Positions 1 to 9,143 of a stretch of 64,000 bases of DNA are shown one piece after another. Within the stretch, counting starts at the first letter, position 1. Each line of letters opens with the position of its first letter. The position numbers and the translations under genes are program-made. Below the pieces are notes generated by a model that was not told the DNA's origin, did not search any database, and saw only the letters and a program-made list of their open reading frames with translations. This DNA comes from Chitinophagaceae bacterium IBVUCB2 (GTDB lineage: Bacteria; Bacteroidota; Bacteroidia; Chitinophagales; Chitinophagaceae), in the NCBI GenBank assembly GCA_002127295.1, contig NFUV01000001.1, positions 682,001 through 746,000 of the forward strand. Direction: 5' to 3'.

Positions 1-2412
1 AAATTTATTGACCATGTAGCCATTTCAAAGAATACGGTGGTCTTCAATTATTTTAGTGATAACCGGAATTCCGTTTACAGTTGTGATAAAACAAAAGGGA
101 CCATTACCGATTCACTACTGGATGTCCCGACCTATAGCATGGCAACCGATAATAAGGATAATATTTTCTTCTGTACGCCATCGGGCATAAAGCAGCTGAA
201 CGCATCGTATCTGCAAAAGGGAAAACTAAAAATAGAAGACCCCTGGTTTCAAAAACTCTTACCCCCATCTTTTCAGGTCAGCAAACTTTTTTTTGATCGG
301 CAAGGGAATATTTGGCTGATAAACTCCCTAGACGGGTGTTGCAAAATCAATCTAACAACCGGGGAAAAGATTATGTTTTCTCCTAAGGATGGCTTATTCA
401 CTGGAACAACTTCTATCTACCAGGATCATGAAAACAATTTCTGGTTTATTGCGAAAGGCAAAGGGGTTCAAAAACTGGTACAAACAAATTTTGAACTTTT
501 TGATAAAGTAGGAGACAATTCTATGGGGGCCGTAAGTACCATCCTTACTTCAGAAGATAATAATCTTGTATTATTTACTGAAAAGGATATAGTAGTTGCC
601 GGAGAGCCGGCGATCAGATTGAATGACCCAGCTTATATTTCTTACTGGCAAAATAGTTCGTGGAAATTTTCTTCTGCAAATACTCTTTCTAATAATTTAA
701 AAAAAGAAATAATAATTACCGACAATACACCGGCAAAAATTCAACATTTCCCTTCCCCCAATATAACCATGGATAAAAAGGGCAATATGTTGATTGCCGG
801 CAATCATTTTGTATTAGTTCAAAAAAATGCTACTGCACAACGTATTGCCTTACCTTATTTTGCAGATAATATAGTTGCAGATGATAATAATAACTATTGG
901 GCATTTTGCAGAAGCAATGATATCCTCAAATTCAACATACAAGACAATAAACTGAAGAAAGTAAGCAGCTTTATATACCCACAATTAGAAGCCCGGTTCG
1001 CAGTACATTGGAATAAAGATACTTTTCTCATAGCCTCCCGTTCAAATGGTCTCTTACTCGCAAAAGTGAATGAAAAGTCTTTGTCTATAATAGGGCAACT
1101 AACAAGAGGGCAGGGATTATCGAATGATTTTGTAGAAACTTTATTACGTATAGATGATGATAGGATTGCAGCAGGCACTGCAGCAGGTTTGGATATTATT
1201 ACATTTGCTGGAAATGATACATTAATCGAAAATATATCAGCCCGCATTAATCACTTTGAACCAATTTTGCAATTGGCCCGGGATAGTAAGGGGAATATCT
1301 ACGCCAGAACTGAAAATCACCAGGTCTTTAAATACGATCCGAATACATTTATTCCCTCTGCTTATCAGCCACAAGCCTGGTTAAATCAGTTAGCCATTAA
1401 TGGGGAAATAATACCAATCACTAAAAATAGTTTTACTCATATCCAAAATAATTTTCACTTTACAGTATCCTCTCCCTCCTTTATCAATAGCCGGAGCATA
1501 AATTTTTTATTTGAACTAAAAGGGGAAAACAGCAGCTGGCAACAAAGTGGCAATAAAGTAGATTTTGAAATTAATAACCTTGAGCCGGGCAAATATGAAT
1601 TGAGTATAACGATTAAATACCCGGGAAGAATATATAAAGATAAAACAATCACTTACGGCTTTACTATCAATCCCCCTTTTTGGAAAACATGGTGGTTCAT
1701 ATCTATACTCACTATAGTATTCATTTTATCAATTTATCTTATTGTCCGATCGTACTTGCAACGCCAACTGCAAAAAAAGAAGATCATTATGGAAAAAGAG
1801 TTGGCCATAGAACAGGAACGAACCAGGATGGCCAGGGAACTGCATGATGGATTGGGCAGTATGCTCAGTGGGGTTAAGCATTCTTTTACGGCTATGCAAA
1901 AACAAATGAACCTTGACGAAGAACAGGAGAATAAATTCCAATATAATATTGGCAAACTAAATGAATCGATTATTGAATTGCGGGATATTTCACATAGCAT
2001 GGCATCAGAGAGCCTGTTAAAATACGGATTAGAAAATTCGTTGCGAGATTATTGCAACAACATCAGCCAACCCGGTGAATTCAACATTTCGTTCGAAGCA
2101 TTACATACATCCAATATGCACCTTTCGGAAGAGCAATCATTTCATATATTCAGGATCATACAGGAATTGATACAAAATGTGATCAAACATTCCGGCACCT
2201 CCCAGGCAATTCTTCAATTGAGCTATAACCATAACCGTTTATACATTACAGTAGAAGACAATGGAAAAGGCTTTTCCATGGATGAGGCAAAAAGAAAAAA
2301 AGGTATTGGCCTCAAAAATATAGAAAGCCGGATCAAAACACTAAAAGGGAAAATGGATCTGCGTACAGCACCAAATGAAGGGACATCTGTATTGATAGAG
2401 ATACCCTGTTGA
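1..2412 (+). CDS. Sensor histidine kinase with beta-propeller sensor and Y_Y_Y domain, 5' end outside window
   Basis: The reading frame is open from base 1, so the N-terminus lies upstream and 803 residues are visible. The first ~430 visible residues carry degenerate Reg_prop-type propeller repeats (N-x-W-x-x and GLS/GLF motifs). A Y_Y_Y-like beta-sandwich follows, then one membrane span (about 1680-1760) and a HisKA_3 domain whose phospho-acceptor His is in ELHDGLG (codon 615 of the visible frame). The C-terminal HATPase has the N box (QELIQNVIKH) and G boxes (DNGKGF, GIGLKN). This is a periplasmic-sensor, membrane-bound kinase of the two-component type. It converges on the response regulator at 2417-3034 with a 4-base gap. 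Its ligand cannot be told from sequence. Confidence 0.9.
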   Translation, partial: KFIDHVAISKNTVVFNYFSDNRNSVYSCDKTKGTITDSLLDVPTYSMATDNKDNIFFCTPSGIKQLNASYLQKGKLKIEDPWFQKLLPPSFQVSKLFFDRQGNIWLINSLDGCCKINLTTGEKIMFSPKDGLFTGTTSIYQDHENNFWFIAKGKGVQKLVQTNFELFDKVGDNSMGAVSTILTSEDNNLVLFTEKDIVVAGEPAIRLNDPAYISYWQNSSWKFSSANTLSNNLKKEIIITDNTPAKIQHFPSPNITMDKKGNMLIAGNHFVLVQKNATAQRIALPYFADNIVADDNNNYWAFCRSNDILKFNIQDNKLKKVSSFIYPQLEARFAVHWNKDTFLIASRSNGLLLAKVNEKSLSIIGQLTRGQGLSNDFVETLLRIDDDRIAAGTAAGLDIITFAGNDTLIENISARINHFEPILQLARDSKGNIYARTENHQVFKYDPNTFIPSAYQPQAWLNQLAINGEIIPITKNSFTHIQNNFHFTVSSPSFINSRSINFLFELKGENSSWQQSGNKVDFEINNLEPGKYELSITIKYPGRIYKDKTITYGFTINPPFWKTWWFISILTIVFILSIYLIVRSYLQRQLQKKKIIMEKELAIEQERTRMARELHDGLGSMLSGVKHSFTAMQKQMNLDEEQENKFQYNIGKLNESIIELRDISHSMASESLLKYGLENSLRDYCNNISQPGEFNISFEALHTSNMHLSEEQSFHIFRIIQELIQNVIKHSGTSQAILQLSYNHNRLYITVEDNGKGFSMDEAKRKKGIGLKNIESRIKTLKGKMDLRTAPNEGTSVLIEIPC

Positions 2413-2416
2413 TTTA

Positions 2417-3034
2417 TCAGATCAATTCAAACTGCATTGCCATCTTAACCAATGAAGCTGTATTTCTCGCATCGAATTTTGCCAGCAAATTTTTGCGGTG
2501 TGTATCAACAGTTGTAGAGCTTATAAATAATTTTTCGGCAACTTCTACATTCGTAAGCCCGTCAGCAATCAATAATAATACTTCCTTCTCCCGCCTCGTA
2601 AGAACCGGAATATCTGTAGCTGACGTTTTATGTAAAGTTTTTGAGGCTTCATCACTTAAATAAGTTTTCCCTTTCGCTGCAGCTGATATTGCCTCCATCA
2701 ATTCTTCCCGGGTTGCATTTTTAAGCACATATCCCGAAGCTCCGTTATCCATCATTTTTTGAATAAAACTTTGTTGGTTAAAGGTGCTTAACCCAATTAT
2801 AAAAACAGAAGGATGTCTTTCTCTTACTTCTTTGCACAGGTCGATACCACTTTTATCAGGCAGGTTAATATCCATTAAGATCACATCCGGCAACTGATGT
2901 TCTAAAAAAGCAAGACAGGAAGATGCATTGGTAGCATGCCCAAACCAGTCAATATCTTTTTCATGCTGCAACAATGAGCGGATACCTTCTATAACCATAT
3001 AATGGTCATCAACTATAAAAACTTTAGTGATCAT
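2417..3034 (-). CDS. NarL/LuxR-family response regulator
   Basis: 205 residues. The N-terminal receiver domain has acidic residues in VDD (9-10), the phospho-acceptor Asp55 in LMDINLPDKSG, and the conserved Lys near residue 105 (YVLKNA). The C-terminal LuxR-type helix-turn-helix is LTRREKEVLLLIADGLTN followed by STTVDTHRKNL. The start ATG directly abuts the stop codon of the kinase at 3035-4990, so the two are co-transcribed and translationally coupled. That kinase is its likely partner; the convergent kinase at 1-2412 could also feed it. Targets are unknown; the neighbouring secreted-protein block at 5.1 kb is a candidate by position. Confidence 0.93.
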   Translation of the reverse strand: MITKVFIVDDHYMVIEGIRSLLQHEKDIDWFGHATNASSCLAFLEHQLPDVILMDINLPDKSGIDLCKEVRERHPSVFIIGLSTFNQQSFIQKMMDNGASGYVLKNATREELMEAISAAAKGKTYLSDEASKTLHKTSATDIPVLTRREKEVLLLIADGLTNVEVAEKLFISSTTVDTHRKNLLAKFDARNTASLVKMAMQFELI

Positions 3035-4990
3035 TTATAAGTTTATCTCAATATGAACAGATGTACCTCTACCCGGCGCAGATTGCACATCTAAATTACC
3101 TTTTAAATATTCAATACGACTTTGGATATTACTCCATCCTATGCCGTTTGCCCTTTGTAATATAGCGGTATTAAACCCTTTTCCGTCATCTTCAACAGTG
3201 ATATTAATAGCTTGTCCTTCTTTGCTTACCTGAACAATAGCCGTTTTGGCAGCTGCATGTTTCATGGTGTTATTTATTAATTCCTGTACGATTCTATAGA
3301 TCGTTATCGCTGTAGTTTGCTCCACATTTGCCTCTTGCATACCTATGGACTGGTAACTCACCTGCAGTGCACCCGATTGATTTATATCGTTACAAAAATC
3401 CTTTAATGCAGTATCCAATCCAAATTTCACCAATGCTTCCGGCATCATATTGTGTGCCACCCGACGCATTTCCTTGATTGAACTGTCCAGCATATCCATG
3501 CTGCGTTCAAAAGCCTGTTGATTATCAGGCGTCATTACCAGGTTTCCTTTCATAGTTTGAAATGAGTATTTAATGCCCGACAACATGCCCCCTAATCCAT
3601 CATGCAGGTCTTTTGCCAGGCGGGTTCGTTCCTGCTCCTCTCCTTTTAATACAGCTTCTGTAGCCGTCAATTGTTTTTCCGTTTCTAATTCGTTGATACG
3701 TTGTTGTTGAAACTTTTGTTTCGTTCGATAATTTCTATACCCAAGCAATGAAATGAGCAGCAACACTGCTGCACTTCCAATTAATATATAGTTAAGAGTA
3801 TTTTTTTGCTGAATAGTTAGCTGCTGCACCTTCCGGTTAGCCTCCAGGTCTTTTATCTGGGATTCCTTTTTTGCTGTTTCATATTTTTTTTCAAGATTGG
3901 CCGACTGTTGAGAAATTACTTCTCTTACCATTGTCTCAAGTATAGCATTACTTTCTGTATCGAATTTCAAACCATTCACTACATCATTCATTGCATAATG
4001 AATACTAGAGAGAACACCGAGTATTGAAGATTCTTCCTGTTTATAATTATTAGCACGGCATATTGCCAATGATTGTTCTGCATACTCCTTTGCTTTTAAA
4101 AAATCCTTTTTCTGCAAATAGCAAACAGCCAGTGCCCGAAGAGCTCCCGCTTCACCATCTATAGAACCAATTTGTTTATATAATGCAAGACTTCGTAAAG
4201 CAAAGATTTCCATTTTCCCATAATCCCCTTTCCGCATAAACACACTGGCCATATTCTGTGTGGCCACTGCTTCAATTCTTGTATCATTTATTTCTTTTGC
4301 TAGTTGCAGAGCTTCTTTTATTAAGCCTTCCGCTTTATCATATTCATTCGTTTCCAGGTATGCCAATGACAAATTCAACAATGGCTGCGGAAGAAACTCC
4401 TTCATTTTAAGTTCCCGTGCCTGTTGTACCGCTTTTACTCCAAAGGGTATGGCCTTTTGATATTCTGTGCGACTGTTATATAGTGCAAGCAACGCATCAT
4501 TCATCTGCACTTCGATCTTCTTATGTCCTTTTGCTTCCATGATCACTCTTCCTTCGAGGCAATATTCAATTGCCTTTTCGAAATTGGAAGCCTGGCGATA
4601 AGCGATACCAATATTAAATAAAGCTATACCTATATTTAAGGAATCTTTTGCCAGGCGGGATAAAGCAAGTGCCTGTTCATTAAAATACAACATAGAATCC
4701 AGGTTGCCTTCTACCATAAATGTGCTGCTGTAATAGGTAAAGAATTTAATAGACCCTGCTGTAAAACCAAGCTTGTTACTTAGTTCCCCAGCTTTCCGGT
4801 AATATTCTTTTGCTTTTTGGGGGTTGTTATTTTCGTAACTACTACCAATGTCAAAATATAGATGTACAGCTACTGTATCTTCTTTGGCCGATGTTGCTAA
4901 TTTCAACAAACTATCGGTTACATGATTTTGCGCCACGACAGTTTGGGCGCAAAGCGAATAGAAACAAATAATTAAAAGGAGTTTATGCAT
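3035..4990 (-). CDS. TPR-containing sensor histidine kinase
   Basis: 651 residues. A signal peptide (about 1-20, cleavage near VVAQ) exports an N-terminal array of tetratricopeptide repeats (about 40-350). A short coiled coil, one membrane span (about 400-418) and a linker coil follow. The HisKA_3 domain has its phospho-acceptor His463 in DLHDGLGG. The HATPase has N-box ELINNTMKH, then VEDDGKGFN and GIGWSNI. The architecture is typical of Bacteroidota kinases that sense through periplasmic TPRs. It forms a zero-gap operon with the response regulator and is divergent from the lipoprotein at 5160, sharing a 169-base upstream region. The signal sensed is unknown. Confidence 0.92.
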   Translation of the reverse strand: MHKLLLIICFYSLCAQTVVAQNHVTDSLLKLATSAKEDTVAVHLYFDIGSSYENNNPQKAKEYYRKAGELSNKLGFTAGSIKFFTYYSSTFMVEGNLDSMLYFNEQALALSRLAKDSLNIGIALFNIGIAYRQASNFEKAIEYCLEGRVIMEAKGHKKIEVQMNDALLALYNSRTEYQKAIPFGVKAVQQARELKMKEFLPQPLLNLSLAYLETNEYDKAEGLIKEALQLAKEINDTRIEAVATQNMASVFMRKGDYGKMEIFALRSLALYKQIGSIDGEAGALRALAVCYLQKKDFLKAKEYAEQSLAICRANNYKQEESSILGVLSSIHYAMNDVVNGLKFDTESNAILETMVREVISQQSANLEKKYETAKKESQIKDLEANRKVQQLTIQQKNTLNYILIGSAAVLLLISLLGYRNYRTKQKFQQQRINELETEKQLTATEAVLKGEEQERTRLAKDLHDGLGGMLSGIKYSFQTMKGNLVMTPDNQQAFERSMDMLDSSIKEMRRVAHNMMPEALVKFGLDTALKDFCNDINQSGALQVSYQSIGMQEANVEQTTAITIYRIVQELINNTMKHAAAKTAIVQVSKEGQAINITVEDDGKGFNTAILQRANGIGWSNIQSRIEYLKGNLDVQSAPGRGTSVHIEINL

Positions 4991-5086
4991 AATAAAAGAT
5001 AAAAGCTTTCCAGCACATTACAAATAAACCCAGTTACAACCGCTTTAACTCTCCCCTTTTTCCATGATTTTTTATATTCTTTAAAA

Positions 5087-5108
5087 TATCCTGTTTTTAA
5101 GGGATAGT
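5087..5108 (+). promoter_or_regulatory. Candidate operator: ATCC-N2-TTTTT-N1-AGGGATAGT element
   Basis: A 21-base element with an internal inverted repeat (TATCC at 5087-5091, GGATA at 5102-5106) lies 51 bases upstream of the lipoprotein start at 5160, in the divergent region shared with the kinase at 4990. The same element recurs at 14366-14386 with 18 of 21 identical bases. Role as a regulator or promoter site is inference from recurrence and position. Confidence 0.45.
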
Positions 5109-5115
5109 AATGATT

Positions 5116-5142
5116 AATATCAATATCATTTTTACAATATCA
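5116..5142 (+). repeat. Three direct copies of AATATCA upstream of the secreted-protein block
   Basis: AATATCA occurs at 5116-5122, 5122-5128 and 5136-5142, just upstream of the start at 5160. Short direct repeats next to an operon start can be regulator-binding sites, but the sequence is AT-rich and could recur by chance. Confidence 0.3.
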
Positions 5143-5159
5143 AACCTTAAATAACCAAT

Positions 5160-5666
5160 ATGAAAAAAATTCTCTTCGTAGTTGTAGTAAGTGGCCTCCT
5201 CATCGCTTGTAAAAAAGATACAGCGAATACCATTGACAATTCACAGCCTATTGAAAACACAGATTCCTACACAACTGATGCCCAAGTCAACAAAAAAACT
5301 CCACCATTATCACAGTATATAACTACTATTACCTGGCGGGGTGCCCGGGTTTGGTATACACCCACCGCCGCATGGGTTGATTCAGTAACAGCGGTAAATT
5401 TCTATTCCAACGGTACTGTTGAGTGGGTAAAACAAGGGTGGGAATTTGTACCAAGAACTCCGGGCACTTATTCCATTCAGGCCAATACCATCAATATTAA
5501 TTTCAGCTACCCTCCTTACACACACAGTTTACAGGGAAGTTATGACCGAACGACAGGTATAATCAGCGGCACTTTTACAGAAGAGAGAGCTCCTGATGCA
5601 ACTGCACCGCCAGTTTACTCACCCGGCACCACCACTGGTGATTTTAATTTTTACAAAAAAAATTAA
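5160..5666 (+). CDS. Small lipoprotein of unknown function
   Basis: 168 residues. The N-terminus MKKILFVVVVSGLLIAC is a lipoprotein signal peptide with lipobox LIAC; the mature protein begins CKKD. The body is rich in Thr, Tyr, Trp and Pro and reads as an all-beta domain (segments such as AVNFYSNGTVEWV and GTYSIQANTININF), resembling lipocalin-like or META-like small beta domains, though I recognise no family. It is the first gene of a run of co-directional exported proteins and lies 21 bases ahead of the next. It is probably membrane-anchored in the outer or inner membrane. Confidence 0.8.
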   Translation: MKKILFVVVVSGLLIACKKDTANTIDNSQPIENTDSYTTDAQVNKKTPPLSQYITTITWRGARVWYTPTAAWVDSVTAVNFYSNGTVEWVKQGWEFVPRTPGTYSIQANTININFSYPPYTHSLQGSYDRTTGIISGTFTEERAPDATAPPVYSPGTTTGDFNFYKKN

Positions 5667-5687
5667 TTCATTCTAATCGCATTTATC

Positions 5688-8102
5688 ATGAGCACAAAAT
5701 TACTGGTCGTTTCTTGTCTCTTACTGTTAGTTAATCTAACAGCATCTGCACAACCTAAACCTAAATCAAAACAGCCATCACAAGCCGACATGAACAAAAT
5801 GATGGAAGATGCCATGAAAGCAGAAGGTATGAGCAAAGAAGAGCAGGCTGAGATGAAAAAAATGATGGGAGATGTGATGCCGGAACTTATGAAAAGCAAT
5901 AGCAAGACGGCTTATTATCCTGAATTTACCAACAACACAGAATTAATCCCTAAGAAAGAAATTGCAAAAATAAATGCTATACCAAAGAAAAAATTAACGC
6001 AAGCCGATATAACTGGTTATGCTGCTAATCTATATAATAAACTGCTGGCAAAAGGCAATGCTGCGGAAATGGCCATTGTGAAAAAAGTAATCGCACAATC
6101 ACCCAATGCAGGTGATATTAGCGGCGCTGCTATTTTAGCCATGCAGCAAGGTCACCCACAGGCTGCAATGGCTTTAAGTATAAAAGCAGTTCAATTAAAA
6201 CCGGCCAATCCCAGTTACCAAAATAACATGGCCTCCTTACTTACACAGTATGGCTACGCTGAGCAGGCACTTCCGGTACTTCAGAAACTACGTAACGATT
6301 TTCCAAAAAATAGTACCGTAATGAATAACCTTGCCCATGCCTGGTTAGGACTTGGAGAAATTGACAGCGCAAATGCGATTATCAAAATGGCAGGTGGACT
6401 TAATCCCTACCATCCTGAGTCAAAAGATACAGAAGGTGTGATTGAAGAAACAAACGGCGATCCTGAAAAAGCCGCAGAAAATTATGAGTCCTCCATGGAA
6501 AATGCGCTTAACCCATTTACAGAACAATTGATAAAAAACAATAAGAGTAGTAAATCAGGGAAACTTGATTATGAAAAACTAAAACGCAGCATAACCATAT
6601 ACGAATACTTTCCAAAAGACTGGATAAAAATACCTGCTTTATCAGATAATGTTTCAGGATATGAAAAAGACAGGCAAATTCAAAATGGCTACGAAAAAAT
6701 GTTCGATGATCTGGAAGCAAAAATAAAATTACTGCAAGAAGCCAGCGAAAATGAAGTGAATGCATTGATGGATAAAGGAGATGATGTTTTTGCAAAAGAA
6801 ATGATGAAAGAATCGATAAAAGGGATAAATATGATGAGTAAACCTGCTGTTATTGTTCAGCTTGTATTACAAAATTATATGGCCGAATGGATGCCGCAAT
6901 ATGTACAGGAATACCAGGTATTATTAAATACAATTAAGGCTAAAAAGGAACAAATAACAAAAAGCGGTAAAGATGACAAATGCCCGGATTATGATCGAAA
7001 AAATAATGAATTTCTGAGCTATGCAAATCCACTCATCAGGGAATTTCATACAAGAAAAATTGAAGAATTCCGCATATGGCTTAATACTTTCTGTACATGG
7101 ATCTGGTACCTGACCGGCAATCCAAAAAACACGATGATGTCGCAATGTATTGGATGGACAAATGCAATAGCAGAGTTCTACAAGTCAGCGATTGCCGACC
7201 AAAGAGCCCTGGCAAGAACTTGTGTAGAACAAAATGGTGATGGTATAGACCCGGTCTCCACACCGGAAATTCCAAATTTCAGCTGCCCAACTTTAATAAA
7301 GATGCCGATGGGTTCTGATTGGCAAGACTTAAGTAACGCTGCTCAAAATTTTGATAACAACAAATATGCAATTAAAAAAACAGATATTCCCGTTCCCAAT
7401 CATACGGTAGGGTATGGAGTCAATCCTGCCTCAATTGCAGAACCTGGACGGGATCCATTTGTTAAGTCAGCCAACGGGAGTATGACTCCGGGAATGGCTA
7501 CTGATGACGAGCTGACTCCGTTGTCAAAAATACCCTTGGATGAACTGACTCCATTACCTAAACTTCCCAATGAAAATGATCCGGTTCCTCTCCCCGACCT
7601 CCGTAAAAGCAAACTAGCAAAAGAGTTGCTTAAGAAGATGATGTCAAGCGATTGTAAAAATGTAAGAAACTCGAAAGACATTCTCAAAGAACAACTGGAA
7701 AGAATGATGAAAGGGGTGAAAGAACTGGAAGCTTATGAAAATGTAATAGAGGAAATAAAGCGATTGGAAAATGAAATAGCACAAAAAGAAGCGGATGGGC
7801 AAAAAAGGGAACAATTAAAAAAACAAATGGAGCGGATACAGCAGGAAGTAGATAAGATGGACAAATATGAACAGGTGCAGCAATCAAAAAAAGAGATTGA
7901 AAAAATTATAAAAGAAATGGAAGCGATGGATGATAAAAAGATGATGAAAGAAAAGTTTGCTAAAATAATGGAGTCAGTGGATGAAATGGAAGCGGCTCCT
8001 GCTATTCTTAAAGGTATTCAACAAAATGGCCTGCAATCTTCCATCAGTAGTGGCTTACAGGCACCCGGAACATTCACACCACAAAAAGGATTATTCAACT
8101 AA
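5688..8102 (+). CDS. Large exported TPR and coiled-coil protein, function unknown
   Basis: 804 residues with a signal peptide (about 1-22, ending ASAQ). A Met/Lys/Glu-rich segment follows, with the repeated motif MNKMMEDAMK / MKKMMGDVMP. Tetratricopeptide-like helical repeats occupy about 150-290 (paired phrases such as LLTQYGYAEQALPVL and LAHAWLGLGEIDSANAI). The centre is helical and holds Trp- and Cys-containing stretches. A Pro-rich hinge (DELTPLPKLP-type repeats, about 600-640) leads to a long Lys/Glu/Met coiled coil (about 655-775). It may be a periplasmic or surface scaffold. It sits 12 bases ahead of the next gene, so co-transcription is likely. No catalytic motif is visible. Confidence 0.8.
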   Translation: MSTKLLVVSCLLLLVNLTASAQPKPKSKQPSQADMNKMMEDAMKAEGMSKEEQAEMKKMMGDVMPELMKSNSKTAYYPEFTNNTELIPKKEIAKINAIPKKKLTQADITGYAANLYNKLLAKGNAAEMAIVKKVIAQSPNAGDISGAAILAMQQGHPQAAMALSIKAVQLKPANPSYQNNMASLLTQYGYAEQALPVLQKLRNDFPKNSTVMNNLAHAWLGLGEIDSANAIIKMAGGLNPYHPESKDTEGVIEETNGDPEKAAENYESSMENALNPFTEQLIKNNKSSKSGKLDYEKLKRSITIYEYFPKDWIKIPALSDNVSGYEKDRQIQNGYEKMFDDLEAKIKLLQEASENEVNALMDKGDDVFAKEMMKESIKGINMMSKPAVIVQLVLQNYMAEWMPQYVQEYQVLLNTIKAKKEQITKSGKDDKCPDYDRKNNEFLSYANPLIREFHTRKIEEFRIWLNTFCTWIWYLTGNPKNTMMSQCIGWTNAIAEFYKSAIADQRALARTCVEQNGDGIDPVSTPEIPNFSCPTLIKMPMGSDWQDLSNAAQNFDNNKYAIKKTDIPVPNHTVGYGVNPASIAEPGRDPFVKSANGSMTPGMATDDELTPLSKIPLDELTPLPKLPNENDPVPLPDLRKSKLAKELLKKMMSSDCKNVRNSKDILKEQLERMMKGVKELEAYENVIEEIKRLENEIAQKEADGQKREQLKKQMERIQQEVDKMDKYEQVQQSKKEIEKIIKEMEAMDDKKMMKEKFAKIMESVDEMEAAPAILKGIQQNGLQSSISSGLQAPGTFTPQKGLFN

Positions 8103-8114
8103 TAAAACCTATAC

Positions 8115-9134
8115 ATGAAAAAGAGAATATTAATAATTACCGCTGTTTTTGTTGCACTTACTGCAACAGCCATCAAAGTTGTTGATGACATTATTACACG
8201 TCTCGGTATGGATCAAAAATTCGTACAAGGAAATATTGTAAGCAACCTTGTGGGAAGCTTTTCATCGGGTCCGATGAACACTTATGAAGATGCAGGCGGT
8301 TTTGCCGGCGACCAACCTGCCACTTTTAGGCTTCCTTATGTACCGAAGTTAAAGCTCTCCACTATAATTTCTGGCGATAAGGCCGCCGCTGCAAAAGAGC
8401 TATGTGAATATGTAAAAAAATATATCAATAGCGAAGAGTTTATCATTGAGTATAACAAACAGCGGGAAAGTGCTATGCCCCTTACTGACAATGGCACCAG
8501 CATCAGCACACTCAAAGCCAACACAATTGTGTTTCAAAAAAATATAAACAACTATAAAACGGATACCAAATACGTAGCCGAACAACAAAAGCAATTAGAT
8601 GAAACGCAAAAGAAAATTGATGCCCTGACAGAAGCCGCTAAAAAACCTTTCCCCGGTAAAGCGAATTGGGAAAAAAGATACCCAGCTGATCCTTCTTCTA
8701 TTGTAAAGAAGAGATTACAGGAGTACCTGCAATTAGTCGCTACTGTAGATTTTAATGCGGCATTAACCGCCCCCGACAAATACAATATCAAAAAATTTGT
8801 GAGCCCTGCCTTTGAAAAGAAACCAAATAAGTGGAAAGCTGTTTATCGTGCAGGTAAGGAGGTAAACGATGTAGTTACAGCTTTTGTAAAGGAATGGTTG
8901 AAAGGTGAAATTATTTCTTCTACCAAAACAAAAATGACAGCTAATTCATCCAGTACTCCAACAACAAATTCTACTACTAACCAAACCATCAATGAACCAG
9001 TTAAAACAACCAGTACTACTACTGTCATCACTAATGAATCACCTGTCGCTGCTTCCAATAACAAGGCAAAAGCAGATTCTACCAAACCCAAAAAATCATT
9101 GCTCAATAAAGTGAAAGGAAAAATTGGTTTTTAA
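8115..9134 (+). CDS. Exported protein with Ser/Thr-rich tail, function unknown
   Basis: 339 residues. The N-terminus (MKKRILIITAVFVALTATA) is a signal peptide or single anchor. The middle is mixed alpha/beta with a probable coiled coil (about 150-190, rich in Gln/Lys/Thr). Residues about 275-320 are low-complexity Ser, Thr, Asn and Pro, typical of a disordered linker, and the C-terminus is basic (KPKKSLLNKVKGKIGF). I recognise no family. It is 12 bases after the TPR protein and 9 bases before the next gene, within one apparent transcription unit. A basic tail after a disordered linker might contact membrane, nucleic acid or peptidoglycan, but this is a guess. Confidence 0.75.
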   Translation: MKKRILIITAVFVALTATAIKVVDDIITRLGMDQKFVQGNIVSNLVGSFSSGPMNTYEDAGGFAGDQPATFRLPYVPKLKLSTIISGDKAAAAKELCEYVKKYINSEEFIIEYNKQRESAMPLTDNGTSISTLKANTIVFQKNINNYKTDTKYVAEQQKQLDETQKKIDALTEAAKKPFPGKANWEKRYPADPSSIVKKRLQEYLQLVATVDFNAALTAPDKYNIKKFVSPAFEKKPNKWKAVYRAGKEVNDVVTAFVKEWLKGEIISSTKTKMTANSSSTPTTNSTTNQTINEPVKTTSTTTVITNESPVAASNNKAKADSTKPKKSLLNKVKGKIGF

Positions 9135-9143
9135 ATCAGTAGT

